The notes under the pieces are model-generated. The model had not been told where the DNA came from, did not search any database, and worked only from the letters and a program-made list of their open reading frames with translations. 60,000 nucleotides of DNA from NCBI RefSeq assembly GCF_030272615.1, contig NC_081410.1:257659533-257719532 (forward strand). The letters are read 5' to 3'. Below are positions 1-11,500 of the stretch, in pieces (positions within the stretch are counted from its first letter, which is position 1; each line of letters begins with the position of its first letter). Origin of the DNA: Cryptomeria japonica. Its lineage: Eukaryota; Streptophyta; Pinopsida; Cupressales; Cupressaceae. Both the position numbers and the translations under genes were made by a program.

Positions 1-305
1 AAATTAAGAGATAAATGACATGTGTCATAGAGGAAAAAGCTAATGAATTAATTAAATATATAAAAATTTAATTAATTAATAGAAGAAGTGGGACCAATTA
101 AATTAATAAAAATAATTATTTAATTTAGGAGAAAGATCATTTAAATAAATAAACATATTTATTTAAATGAGGAAAAGGATAAAAAAGGTTAAATTAATTA
201 ATTAAATAAATAAGAATTTATTTAATTAATAGAAGACTTAGGATAAAATAACTAAATAAATAAAAATATTTATTTAATTAAACAAGACAATTTTAGGTGT
301 CTACA
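1..305 (-). repeat. Element A 3' LTR, partial
   Basis: Reverse complement of the first ~305 bp of the D LTR. It ends at 305 with the inverted start TGTAGACACC and is followed by the inverted polypurine tract. It is built of alternating (T)TATTTAATTAAATAAA-like blocks. The rest of the LTR lies left of the window. Confidence 0.85.
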
Positions 306-320
306 TTTTGCCCCTCTTTG
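306..320 (-). other. Polypurine tract of element A
   Basis: On the minus strand this reads CAAAGAGGGGCAAAA immediately before the LTR start, identical to the D tract at 50427-50441. It primes plus-strand synthesis during reverse transcription. Confidence 0.8.
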
Positions 321-533
321 AGACAATGCAACTTGTCATGTTGGCTCAAAGAAGATAAGATAAAATGATACAAATTTTCCCCAAGACGAGACTATTATGC
401 CCCCTCGAGAGATTGGATGAAAAAATTGCAGACAATCTCTTGATCGGAAGGAAAAGGCTAGAAAGGACTAATAAGATAGGGTGACAAAGTCAGACAAGAA
501 AAAGTCTGACATGGCAGACTAGGGTTAGGGAGC

Positions 534-541
534 CTATATAT
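534..541 (+). promoter_or_regulatory. Candidate TATA box of the antisense PMD gene in A
   Basis: CCTATATATGC lies about 100 bp upstream of the exon-1 ATG at 638. Element D has a TATA-like CTATAAG at the matching distance (50196-50190, minus strand). The paired position in two diverged copies is the main support; transcription is not shown. Confidence 0.5.
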
Positions 542-834
542 GCAAGCGAAAAAAAAACCCTCCTCATTGGTATACATAGCACTCATGAGATCAAAGTAGA
601 GTAGAGCACCTAGAGAGCAGTCAACAATACAGGAGAGATGGCAACGAGGCTTCACAGATTTGATCGTGTCTAATGGTTCCAGCAACCAGATGACATTGGC
701 GAGTCAGTATGTACTTTGACTTTTCTTTGTATATTTTTGCATTTATGGCACATTTAATGCATTCTAGGAGTAGTTTTATAAAAATGCAAAATTGGTATTT
801 AGGTCAAAATCGAGTCCAAGATTGGTTTGAGCGC

Positions 835-1060
835 ATCTATGATGAACAAGCGCATTTGTGTAGGCTAGGAGCGTGTATACGTATGTAATCGCGTCAGTGT
901 CAGGTATGTTTGTGTATGTGATAAAAAAACATGTCTATGTTGAAAAAGCATGTTTATGTAGAACAATGTTGTGTATGTGTTGTTAAAGCACATCTATGAT
1001 GCAAAAACACATATGTGTTAAGGAAAAGTGCATCTCCATGGTAGAAACACGTCTAGGTCT
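835..1060. repeat. Degenerate GCGCATCTATG/CGCGTCAGTG array in the PMD intron of A
   Basis: Words such as GCGCATCTATGATG, GCGCATTTGTG, CGCGTCAGTG, ACATGTCTATG, GCATGTTTATG and GCACATCTATGATG recur about every 25 bp. It is more decayed than in D but sits at the same place, after the exon-1 donor. Confidence 0.75.
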
Positions 1061-1884
1061 AGAAAAGGCAAAAATTGATAGTTATGTGATGAACATACGT
1101 TGTCAATTGGATAAGCTTCTGAGAGGATTCACTCAACAGGTTCCCTAGGGAAGACAAACTAAAAACAAGGCTAGAATTGACAATTTTGTGATAAACATAC
1201 ATTGCCAATTGGATAAGCTGCTAAGTGGATTCACACAAGAGGTGCCCTAAAATATATAGGTTTTCTAAACTGAGTATAGGATAATCCATCAAAGTGATAA
1301 AATCCGACAAGTGCTCTAGAAAGATAGGTTGCAACACCATGTGATAAACATAAGCACTAAGGTAGACAAGATAAGCTACATAGTACTATGTGATGAATAT
1401 GAGTACCACTAGGATTGACAAGATTGGTTTGATTGAATGTAGGAGGACTTTCTCTAGCTAGAGTCACGAGATAGATTCATATTGACTTAGCAATTACGAC
1501 CAGATTTGATCAGTGATGATCATGTCACCATTGATGCTATGGTACTAAGGCATGTGATGTTTATGCCAGAGATTCAAATGAACACAGGACTATTGACTAC
1601 TCTTAGAGAGAGGTGGCACTCTAAGATGTGCTAATTTCAGTTGCTGGCTGGTGAGATGTTAGTCACATTAGAGGATGTGTACAGGATACTATGGATACCA
1701 ATTCATGGAGATCTACTAGTATACGACTAGGAGGGAAATAGAGATGTGCTCCAAAGAGTCTTTGGAGACCCAGATCTAGAGCTCATACCATGACATTTGA
1801 GTTGGGATGTCATGTATTCCAGCAGACAGACATTGGCAGTGGTGTTAGGAGGGATGATCAGCGTGTATCTATGTCTTGCCAAAT

Positions 1885-3470
1885 GGTGCAGGAGCACAAG
1901 AGCAATTTTGTTGTGTAGGTTTCAGGAGTTAGGAATCATGAGATTTTGGTTTGTTATAAGTTCAATAAGTTAGTGAACAAGTACGCAGATGTATGTAAGG
2001 ACCCTAGGAGTCACTAATTGGCCAATGTGGGCCTATGGGCTCTTAAGGGTGCCAGGTACATTACTTGGTAGAATAAGTTGGTTTTATGTTATAATAGGTT
2101 GTTTGATGTGGTTTAATTGTTTTTAAGGTAATTTGGACCTTTAGAAGTGATCTAGGTTTGATTTGGGCCAAAGTTGCTCAATTATGTAAAAGTTGTAAAA
2201 AGTTGCTCATAGCAACTTTGCAACTTTTGCATTTTCCCAAGAACCAATGACTGGTTGGTTGTCTTTTTTAGTTAGAAGACACTTGTAACCAACCCAAGGC
2301 AAATATAAGGCTTGGGACAACCGATGAGAAGTTTGGTTGAAGTATTGGAATAAGGAGAGCAATATTTAGCCTTCAATTTGTTGTGTTTTCAGTGATTTGC
2401 TTTGAGTTTTCTTGGTATCGTACAGTCTATATGGACTTCCAAGCCCTAACCAAGGCATGGATTGTTATAATAGAGACATACCTTTCATTACATAGTGATT
2501 TGAGGTTTTTAAGTGTTATAGTTTGTAAGTTTTGTCATTTTTATTACAGGCAGGACTCAAAGACCTTGAAACAAGGGTTTTGAAGACCTCATGGCTCAAA
2601 CCTAGCATTCCATGGTGGAACCACATACAAAAATCTTGAGAAATGCTATAAGGCCTTCTAAATTACATTTGTATTTTTTTTTTTAAGGCAAGGGAGGATA
2701 AACTCCATATTTGCCACCATACCCTAGGCTTGGCATGTTGAGTTGGCAAGAAATGGGGAACATGGACAACAAGCCCTAGATGGGTAAATCCATTAGATGG
2801 AATTGGTTCCAAGTTGGATTGGACATCCTCATGGGTGTACAGACCTGAACCAATCATCAAAATCCTTGATCAATCAGACTAGTGAAGGCATTTGAGCAAG
2901 ACCCTATTTTGTAGGCTTAAAAGGAGGAATTAGGCCTAAAAAAGGGTTAGGATAGCTAGCAACCAAACCCAGATCCAATTTTGATATATTGTATGAAAAT
3001 TCCAAAAGGGTATCTAAAAAGATAAAGAGTTCATACCGATGTGTAGGAATTCAGGCAGAAAAGTGCAAAATACCTCATCGGAAGGGCTAATGGGACTAGG
3101 TCTCTTAGTAGGCCTAAAAGTGCAAATTGGACTATAAGATTGGAAACTGTAATCTCCAAGGTCCTAGTTGAAGAGATAGGGTTATTAAAAAATAGAAATT
3201 CAACCCTATGAGAGTTGGGAATGTGTGAGAGAAGATCCTAAGGTAGAGGGGGTTGGCTCTTGGTGGAAGTGTGAGAAGGTGTGTAGTAGGAAAGTCTCAA
3301 ATAAGGAGTGTTGGACACTCACTAAACAAGAGGAGGTAACCTTATTCTAAGGACCTTAGGAAGGTTGGAAAGAGTGGAACCATTAGATGGTTCATGAGAC
3401 TACCTAAAGAGACATCAAGAATTAGCTAAATCGATAGGAGTGAACAACCCCTCTACATCACCAAAGCAAC
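1885..3470. other. Extra segment inside the PMD exon 2 of A, probable insertion
   Basis: Exon 2 of A is about 1.47 kb longer than exon 2 of D. Alignment stops near 1885, at the text corresponding to FLCPDR of D, and resumes near 3473 at the text corresponding to LGWGGALE. The intervening DNA has no RT or integrase frame. It contains a TATA-like AATATAAGG near 2302 and could be a solo LTR or element fragment. Flanking AAATG/ACATG might be a degraded target duplication, but TG...CA ends are not convincing. Identity unknown. Confidence 0.5.
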
Positions 3471-4860
3471 ACATGGATTGTCTATTAGATGGGGGAGGAT
3501 ACTGGAGATCCTATTCACTGATAGGAGGAGGTTTGCATGGGAGGCCTATGTACTAGCACACCTGTACCATAAGCTTAATCAGTTTTCTTACCTCGATGGC
3601 TGCAGGTTAGGGTGTGGGGTGACATTACTGCAGGTATGGACATATGAGCATATAGCAGTGACAAGGCCAATCATTTTCAGATTTAGAGGGAATGGGCATG
3701 CATATATCCATTTGTACAGCATGATTACTTCCCAACCATGGATTGGGAAGGTAGAGTACTGGCAGCATGTCATTGACAATATAGACAATGTTACATAGTG
3801 GTCTTACATTGATTGTGAGGGCTAGGAGGATGCCACAAAGCTACCATTTTGTTTCCACAATAGGTATCTCATCGGGAGGAATCCTTATATTTTGGATAGG
3901 CATATGATAGATAGGGTCACTCGATAGTTTAGTAGGAGACAATGGAGGCCACGGGGGGCAGGAGAGTTCTCATGGACTATCAGAGAGCAGGCTCACTGGG
4001 GGTCAATTTTTTCATATCATGGGGCAGTTACCTAGTTTGAGGAGATGGTACCCATGCCATGGGATATTTTTTTGGATACAATTGATGCAAGGATGGATGA
4101 TGAGTACATAGCATATTTTGAGGCACATCCATTTCCATGATTGATTGATCCTGGAGAGCTCATACCACTTGCATAGGAGGATGATGACGATGAGGATGGA
4201 GGTTGCTAATGAAGGAGGTGAAGGAGAGGAGGGGTAGGGAGGATTATATGGGAGAGAGGAGGACAAAGGGATGGAGGGATGGTAGAGGGAGCACAGGAAG
4301 GTGGGGAGGGAGGTAGACCATCGAGGCCATAGAAAGGGAGAGGAGGATAGCCATTATAGGTTCTAGCTCAGGCACAAGGATAGGTACAGGTTGGAATGAG
4401 ATAGGTACAGGGACAAGGTGCACCCGAGCAAGGTGGATAGGAAGAGGGAGGATGAGCTTCTCATGATTTGAGAGATCAGAACTAGCCAAGATGCAAAGGG
4501 AGAGAGATGAGGCTATACTGTGGTATACAGCCGCAAAGGAGGCCTTGAGGGCAGGATGGGATGCAGCATTAGCTAACTCTAGAGTAGGATTTTCTTTTTA
4601 TCTCCAAGCAAGAGAGGAGGTATCATACTAGAGGAACTTATAGTATGCAATTCCTCCACACCTGAGGGTAGGCAACTACATGAGAGCTTCCCTTTTTGCT
4701 ACTATAGGTAAGGACAACCAGGGAGCATCTAGTGGAGTAGTAATGGTTCCACCCGCATCACCAGCAGCAAGGGGACAAACGAGATGATCCTGGGGATAAG
4801 ACTTTGAGAGCTCAGATTCCTCTAAGGCCTGTCGGCTCCAAGGGAGGAAGTTCATCATAG

Positions 4861-5371
4861 TTCTCTAGGATCCCATTTTATATTAATTTTATTGTATGAT
4901 GATGTAGACATCTTTGGGTGATTTTGTATCTATATGAGATTTTGACATCACTGTATCATGACATTGGTATTTTTGATATATATATATATATATATGAGAT
5001 GACCTATCCTTGTGGTGATTATAGTCATGTGTTCTTATGTGATGTGTCTATATACTTTATGATTATGAGATATGATAATTCTATATGATTATGCAGTCTA
5101 TGTATGATGCTTGTTTTATTATGATTCTATGATGCCTATGATGATGCAATGAGATATGATGTGATGCATTGGATTTTGTGCTTTTATGTTTTATATGATG
5201 CACTATATACGTGATGAGATACATTTATTTTTCTGTTATTTTTATGGTTTATATGAGAATGCAAATGCTTATATGAGATACTAATAAGTGGTGTGTGTAG
5301 GATGTGATGCTATTATGATTTGTTTATGCATATGGTGAAATCTACTAACATGTGATGGTGTAGATGAACAC
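4861..5371. other. Non-coding 3' flank of the PMD gene in A, with an (AT)n run
   Basis: No gene seen. An (AT)10 run lies at 4976-4995, followed by AT-rich ATGAT-type low-complexity text. Part of it (near 4948-4970, with TTTTGACATCA and TATCATGACAT) matches the inverse of D around 47150-47180, so it belongs to the Tat element rather than to a later insertion. Confidence 0.6.
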
Positions 5372-5670
5372 TGTTAGAATCAATGACAGTCCCAAAGACA
5401 CTAAGAGGGGGGGGGTGAATCAATGTCTAACTGGTTAACAGAATATTTTAACCTATTAAGAACTTTGTATCCCAAAATAGTGTACCAGTAAATAAGGATT
5501 AATGCAGCAAATAAGAATAACAGAGATAGCACAGAGAACACACCATAACACAAGATATTTAACGAGGAAACCCGGTGTGGGAAAAACCTTGGTGGGATTT
5601 GTGACCCACAATATTCACTCACTAGCCAATGAATAAATATTACTTACAATGAGGGGCCTGCACATGCAGG

Positions 5671-6810
5671 TGTTAGATTTTTTTATGATTATGTTGTGAT
5701 TGTCATTGATGGACACATACTTGCTTTGAGATCACTTTTTGTATGTATGAGCTATGCTCAACTAGTATTTGTTCCAACTGGTATTATGTATTATAGTCTT
5801 TAGACTATCAGTGTTGTGCAGAAAGTGTTTACCGATCCCAAGCGGTTCAAGGATCCCAAAGTGGTACGAAGGAACAAAGTGGTTGTTATCATTTTTCCCA
5901 ATCTTCATTTTGACAAACCGGTAATCGGTAAAATATGTGAACTGGTAATAGGTAAATGTGTGAGTCGGTATTACTCTGTGATGAGTTACCAACCGGTATT
6001 ATTTTTTGTGATGAGTTATCATCCACCGACACTTTGGCGGTGATTCTGTGTCGTGTTACCAAATGTGTCTAGATACACTAAACCTAGGAACTTGCAATGT
6101 AATCCTATTGGACTGACATGAAATCAAATTCCTTTATAAGGACATCATGTCTAGGGTTTTAGGGGTTGTTAGGGTTTTAGGTGGTGGATGAGGCTTTTGC
6201 ATGTGCGATCACAGAAGAAGATTAGGTCTATGTGAAGAAACAGAGTGTGGAGATTTTGAAGATTGAAGTAATGTTGAGATGCATTAACATTCAGCTATCA
6301 AGGATCTAACCATGCATACTCTACTAGTATTTAGATCACTCACTTGTTGATTACTCACATCTTCGACAAGTCTGAAACCCTTAACCGGGTAGGCCAGCCA
6401 AAGCCTTTGTAAATCCTCTAACAAGGTGGTTCACAACCGTGGATCTAAAATCCTCTCAGAAGGTAGTCTTTAATTGGACTTATCTCCTAACAGAGATTGA
6501 GATTCCTAACAAGATCTGTTTTGGTAAAGAATAGTGTATGACCTTAACTGGTCTGGTTACTATTCTATAGATATTTACTTGTAAGTTTTATCTCACCATG
6601 GTTTTTCCCGTTTGGGTTTCCATGTCAAAATCTCTTGTGTTATGGTGATTGTGCTTCTATGGGTGAATGCCTTATTTGTTGTTTGGTTTGCATTTGTGTT
6701 AACTGGTTTGTTAGTAAAATTGTTATACCGGTTTACTTCTAAATTGTTTAAGTGTTTGAGTTCATTATTTTTAGTATACTAATTCACCCCCCCCCTCTTA
6801 GTATTCATCA
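5671..6810 (+). repeat. 5' LTR of C1
   Basis: 1,140 bp, starts TGTTAG and ends CACCCCCCCCCTCTTAGTATTCATCA, directly followed by the tRNA primer site. Nearly the same as 12136-13291. It is longer than the B/C3 LTRs and clearly a separate subfamily, although the C-rich terminus is shared. Confidence 0.9.
6133..6139 (+). promoter_or_regulatory. LTR TATA box of C1 (5' LTR)
   Basis: TTTATAA in the context CCTTTATAAGGAC within the LTR; an identical copy lies in the 3' LTR at 12615-12621. Its place in the LTR suggests the element promoter. Assignment is by motif only. Confidence 0.45.
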
Positions 6811-6812
6811 AT

Positions 6813-6825
6813 TGGTATCAAAGCC
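6813..6825 (+). other. Primer binding site of C1 (iMet tRNA)
   Basis: TGGTATCAAAGCC two bases after the LTR end; one change from the usual plant copia site TGGTATCAGAGC, complementary to the 3' end of initiator methionine tRNA. Confidence 0.85.
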
Positions 6826-6860
6826 AACCTTTCTATAAGTTTAACCACTTGGAAGGAGAT

Positions 6861-8063
6861 ATGGGGGAATACATTGTGAGGGATCTTACTCATCATCTCA
6901 CTCAAACTGAGAAAGCCTTTAATGAACTCAAAGTCAAATATAAAGCCTCTCTAGCAAAGAGAAGAGAGCATGTTGAAAAACTAATGGAGCTTACTGAAAA
7001 TAGTTCCTCTGATGAAGCAGACATGGAATCCTTAGTTGAAGAAGTTGAAAAACTAAATGAATCTAATGCTAACCTAAGAAGAGAACTAGAAGGGCTAACT
7101 ATTAGAATGTATCAAGAGCTTGAGAACCGGAGGAAAGCTGAAGATCTAGTAAAAGACAAAGATCATGAGATCTCCAAGCTGAAACAAGAAATCAGTGCAC
7201 TTATCGCTCATCTCCAAGAGAGTAAAGTGGAAAAAGAAGAAATGCAAGGTGAACTAAACATGGCTATTTCTGAGAATGCAACCTTGAAGGAATCCAATGC
7301 TACTATTTCCAAAGAACTCATTGAGTCAAAGGAAATACTTGCCAAATTCAATAAGAGCATTGTTAAGCTGGAACAAAAGCTTGAATTAGCAAAAATGGTA
7401 AAGAATACCACTGGACTTGGTTTTTTTGGTTATGAGGAAGGTGAGACCTCTAGAACAAAAGATGGAGCATCAAAGAAGCAACCAACACCAAAGGATAATG
7501 GTAGGCAAAAGTTCAAACCTATTTGCTTTAATTGTCTCAAGGAAGGACACACTGCCAATGTATGTAGAAGTAAGGCTTACAATAATTTTCCCTACTTTCT
7601 AAACAATAAGCCTAGATCCAATAGATTCAATGGTAACTGTTATGCATGCAACAAGTTTGGGCATAGAGCATTTGAATGCAGGTCTATTATGCACAACACT
7701 GGAAGATATACTCAAAGGAGTCAAGGAGTTTTTTATGAATCCTCTGTGAACCGAAATCCAAACCGGTATAATGCCTATGACCATCAGTCAAGTGGTGGTG
7801 GCTATCAAATGACAACCAGTTGGAGAGAAACCTGCTTGATCTATCATGGTCATGGTCACACTGCTACAACATATAGAAGGAAGAATGGAAACATGAATAA
7901 TGGACCATGGAGAGCTCCTGGAATGGTTTGCTATCATTGCAACAAACTATGTCACCCTACCAAAACCTGCAGAATGAGAAAGAGCATATCAGATGATATA
8001 CCGGTCACTCTGGAAGGAAAGATTGATGTTGAAACTATTCAAGCAGATATGAAGACAACATGA
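6861..8063 (+). CDS. gag: Gag-like protein of C1: coiled coil plus CCHC zinc knuckles
   Basis: 400 codons with no internal stop, the only intact long frame in the window. I chose the ATG at 6861 (MGEYIVRDLTHHL); a longer in-frame start at 6849 would use TTG. Residues about 5-180 are charged and heptad-like, a long coiled coil expected to drive particle assembly. CCHC knuckles (CX2CX4HX4C) start at residues about 222 (CFNCLKEGHTANVC), 260 (CYACNKFGHRAFEC) and 357 (CYHCNKLCHPTKTC). A fourth near residue 327 has lost cysteines. Knuckles bind element RNA. The C-terminus stops 528 bp before ORF2, so no protease or pol follows. Confidence 0.85.
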   Translation: MGEYIVRDLTHHLTQTEKAFNELKVKYKASLAKRREHVEKLMELTENSSSDEADMESLVEEVEKLNESNANLRRELEGLTIRMYQELENRRKAEDLVKDKDHEISKLKQEISALIAHLQESKVEKEEMQGELNMAISENATLKESNATISKELIESKEILAKFNKSIVKLEQKLELAKMVKNTTGLGFFGYEEGETSRTKDGASKKQPTPKDNGRQKFKPICFNCLKEGHTANVCRSKAYNNFPYFLNNKPRSNRFNGNCYACNKFGHRAFECRSIMHNTGRYTQRSQGVFYESSVNRNPNRYNAYDHQSSGGGYQMTTSWRETCLIYHGHGHTATTYRRKNGNMNNGPWRAPGMVCYHCNKLCHPTKTCRMRKSISDDIPVTLEGKIDVETIQADMKTT

Positions 8064-8590
8064 AAGAAGAAACCTAAAGAAATGTCACAAGAAGAACCGG
8101 TTTCTGTACCTAGTATGGAAGTCATTGAACCGACAAACTAAGCTTCAAAAAATCTTAGGGGGAGAAAATTGGTGAAATGTTTCAAACCCCCAGTTTACAC
8201 TAGTAAAAGACCTTAACCGGTATGTGATACCTGCCAATTGGTAGAAGACCAAAAATGGTAAAAGACAAATTAGGGTTTACGCCCTAATGGTGGAGCATTT
8301 ATTATGGTAGGTGAAGAATTCATTTAAAAGGGTTTTCAAGTCATTTTCACTTATCAATTTGTGAGAAAAGAAATTCTCAAAGTGCAGAGTGACCAAAGGT
8401 GATTTGTTTTACGATTCAGAGAGATTTCAAAAACTTTAAAAGAAGAATCCGGAGATATATCAATTAGTCAGGTGAAGAACACAAAGCGGTAATCTAGCAA
8501 CCAAAGTAGTGTGTGGAGAAGTTGAAGTTGCAAACCTTAAATTATAGATTTTAGAAGGTATTTATCGAAATTCTTGTTTATCCATTTATC
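8064..8590 (+). other. Spacer between gag and ORF2 of C1
   Basis: No pol remnant found. The spacer contains several AACCGGT/ACCGG words typical of this family and in-frame stops. In autonomous Sireviruses pol would be here. Confidence 0.6.
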
Positions 8591-11500
8591 ATGGCTTCTG
8601 CATCGCACTACAGTTCTAGTGCACTTGATGATTCAGTAGATTTCATCCAACGGAAGGAGAAATACAATGCCCTATCCTTGATACCTGCTAGTGCTATAGT
8701 TGAGGAAGGTATTTCAAATTATATTGATTGCAAAATAGAAGACCTAGGATCTCTAGTGATCTATTCTTAGTTAAGTTTATTCTACGGGAAGGACAAGAAG
8801 ATCAAACTGGAATACAACATCTTGGAAAGAAAGAAACTTCACAATGTGGTCTATTTCCTTGAAGAATTTATAGAAGATCACATCCACATCATTCTAAGCA
8901 GAGTGCATGGTGACAAAATGTATCTTGAGCAGACACATGACATCACACCGGAAGCGATTCATGTTGTCACTAGTTTCTGTAACGTTGGAGATGTGCCAGC
9001 CCTAAGGAAAGTCATCAAGACCGAAATGACCAAGCTCACCAGTTCTATGAGCGACCAACGAGGAATGACCATCAATACCATCAAGGACGATCTGGTCAAG
9101 TATGCTTGTATGGTGATAGGTTACTAGACATTCTATGCTAGCAGAATTAACTATGTTTCTGCTGCAATGATAAATGCCACCTACAAGATGATCATGGAAG
9201 ATGCCTCGTTTGATTTATGTACCTGTATGCAAAGGCAACTTCTAGTGAACCTGAAGTTTATTAAACAGAACAATGCCTTGAGATTTAAATTTGGACAACT
9301 ATTGGTAGGATTGTTTTTCTACTTTCAAGGCTATTTCCTAGGAGTTGGTGATATACAATGGTCTGTTGACCAACCGGTTACCAAGCAAATCAGAGAAAGC
9401 CTCCAAGCAGTAGGAATTGGTTATCCTAAAGTCCTAAACAAATATTTTGATGAGTTTAGATGCAAGATGAGCCAGAGGATGAGAATATCTGGTGATATTG
9501 TCAAGAAGTATGAAGAGGACATCTGCTTTATCATCAGAGTAGATGTGGAGGTAGTTGAGCCTAGAAAAGAAGAAGTGGAGCCCATGGGATATGAGATAAT
9601 GTATGACATGCTAGACGGGTATGCCTCTACCCTACTTGCCTCACCCCTTGATCCTAAGAAGAAGAGAACTGACACCTATTTGGAGAGGGTAATACCAATT
9701 GAAGAACCTTCAGTGAAGAAAGGAAAGGCAGTGCCATTTGTATCGACACCAGTTACCTTAGCAAGTCCTAAAGTGACCAAGCGGTCACCGGCAAAGAAGA
9801 AACTGGAAGTTGTACCTGCCAAGGTATTTGAGAGGAAGTGGAAGACCAAAGGCAACACACCAGACTCAGAGGATACAAAACCTGAGGTACAACCTAAAAA
9901 GACTATGCAAACGAGGAAGAAGACAAAGACAACCAGCAATGAACTGGCATCATCAGCACCAGTAAATATAGACATCTCCTCTTACAAACCTTTAACACAT
10001 TGTCAAAGAACTATCAATAATATTAGGAGAAAAGTGCTAAGTGATTTAATAGATCATTTTGATGATTTTAATGACAATGAAAAGGAGGAAGTTGAACAGG
10101 AAGTTATTCAATATTTATGTATTAATGATCGGTCGCCATCAGAAATTAGATCTATGACACCAGATTATTTATATAATTCTTTAGATAACCAATGGCACAT
10201 TGCCATAGAAAAGGAATAGGAAATAAGAGAAGAAATATTTTCACAATATTTTCCTGATGTGTCAAATTCATAACTTTATGAAGTTATGGAAAAGTAAAAA
10301 GGCCTCTTCTTCATGAGAAGAAGACTCCTATTATTGGAAGGAAAAGTCCCTGAAGTGGTAAAAGATACACACTCACATGCCAAATCCGCTCTAAGATTGC
10401 ACCAAGTGTTTGAAGCCAACAAGAAGGCTTAGCAAGAACCGAAAATCGGAAAACCAGATGAGGTGTATGACAGTGAAGGAGAACCGGTCACTGAACAAAT
10501 GGACACAATTGACGTTGATGCTTTGGATGGTGAAAATGTCACTCCAGATGTAGCAAAGGACAATGTTGACAAAGAGAGAGTGGACAAAGAAAAATGGGAC
10601 AAAGAAAAGGCTGATAAAGTGGAAGCGGAGAAAGAGAAAAAGAATAAAGAGGAAGGGGAGAAGAAGCAAAAGGAAGAGGAGTAGAAGAAAAAGGAAGAGG
10701 AGAAGAAGAAAGAGGAAGAGGAGAAGAAGAAAAAGGAAGAGGAGAAGAAGAAAAAGGAAAAGGAGAAGAAGAAACGGGAAGAGGAGAAGAAGAAACAGGA
10801 AGAGGAGAAGAGAAAAGAGGAAGAGAAGAGGAAATAGGAAGAGGAGAAGAAGAAAGAAGAAGAGAAGTAGAAAGAAGAAGATAGAAAGAAGGAAGAAGAA
10901 AAGAGAAAGAAAGAAGCAGAGGAGAAAAAGAAGGCTGAGGAGGAAAAGCAAAGAGCCAAAGAGAAGGAGGAAGCGGCAAAGAGCACACAATTGGAGACCC
11001 CAAAGGCAACTGGTAGTCAACCCAAACCAGCTGACATTATGAGTCCCATTGACCTCCAATCTACAAATGAAACGGAGCTTCTCCAAAGCATTAAGCTTAC
11101 CCAAGAGTGAATGGAAGCACTGAGGAGGAAGAAGGAACAAGATGTTATTCAAACTATGGTGGGAACTCTTACCAGTTTGATTCCTGGTACCAACCTCCCT
11201 AGTACCGATTCCTCTCTGACCCAACTGAAACTTTTATGCACAGTTGTAGAGGACCAGGTGCAATGCCTGGAAGATGTTGTTGAAGCCAATGCACAAAAGA
11301 AGCATCAAAAGGCACTGAACACTGCCTTAGTGAAGAAATTAAACAAGCTCTGGTCTAAACTTCAAAAAGCATAGAAAGACATAAGAGATGCTATGGATGA
11401 GGGGAAATTACTACTTAGTAAGATAAGCCAACCCCATCTATTATGTGATGATGTGCTTGCTTAGAAAGACAAACTACAATCTGATTTACAGGCATATATA

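Larger units (their letters stand above)
638..4860 (+). pseudogene. Plant mobile domain (PMD) protein, antisense cargo of element A, two exons, decayed
   Basis: PMD (aminotransferase-like, MAIN/MAIL1-type) proteins are plant proteins often spread by transposons. Exon 1 is 638-706 (starts MATRLHRFDR), followed by GTATGT at 707. The acceptor is at 1441-1442 and exon 2 starts at 1443, both in phase 0. The PMD signature is RERWHSKMC then GEMLVTLEDVYRILWIPIHGD (about 1605-1705). The downstream block around 3500-4130 includes YHKLNQF, WTYEH, ITSQPWIGK, RYLIGRNPY and MPWDI. The C-terminus ends KGGSSS-stop at 4858-4860 and aligns with D's RPGGSEGGSSS end. In-frame stops are numerous, for example in exon 1, after SKMC and at 4033. 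A ~1.5-kb extra segment splits exon 2 at about 1885-3470. It runs opposite to the host element, as in D. Confidence 0.8.
1..5371 (-). mobile_element. Element A: Tat-type Ty3/gypsy retrotransposon, 3' part only
   Basis: Minus-strand element. Reading left to right it shows part of the 3' LTR (1-305), the polypurine tract, an antisense PMD gene and its 3' flank. The order and sequence match the 3' half of element D in inverted orientation: the LTR start, the PPT, the PMD exons and the text downstream of the PMD stop can all be paired by eye. The gag-pol half is absent because element B interrupts A at 5372; the remainder is expected to the right of base 60000. Membership of the Tat clade is inferred from D, whose pol is visible. 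Confidence 0.85.

Noticed and set aside
2383-2860. Small frames of 65-66 codons in the extra segment of A
   Set aside because: Short, without motifs, on opposite strands; not distinguishable from chance.
8822-9127. Separate 101-codon gene
   Set aside because: Same frame as upstream and downstream pieces of ORF2 of C1, separated only by TAG codons; it is a fragment of one pseudogene.
10391-11224. 277-codon Leu/Phe-rich minus-strand frame looking like a membrane protein, and overlapping Ser- and Arg-rich frames
   Set aside because: Reverse and shifted readings of the GAAGAGGAG coding repeat of C1 ORF2; low complexity only.
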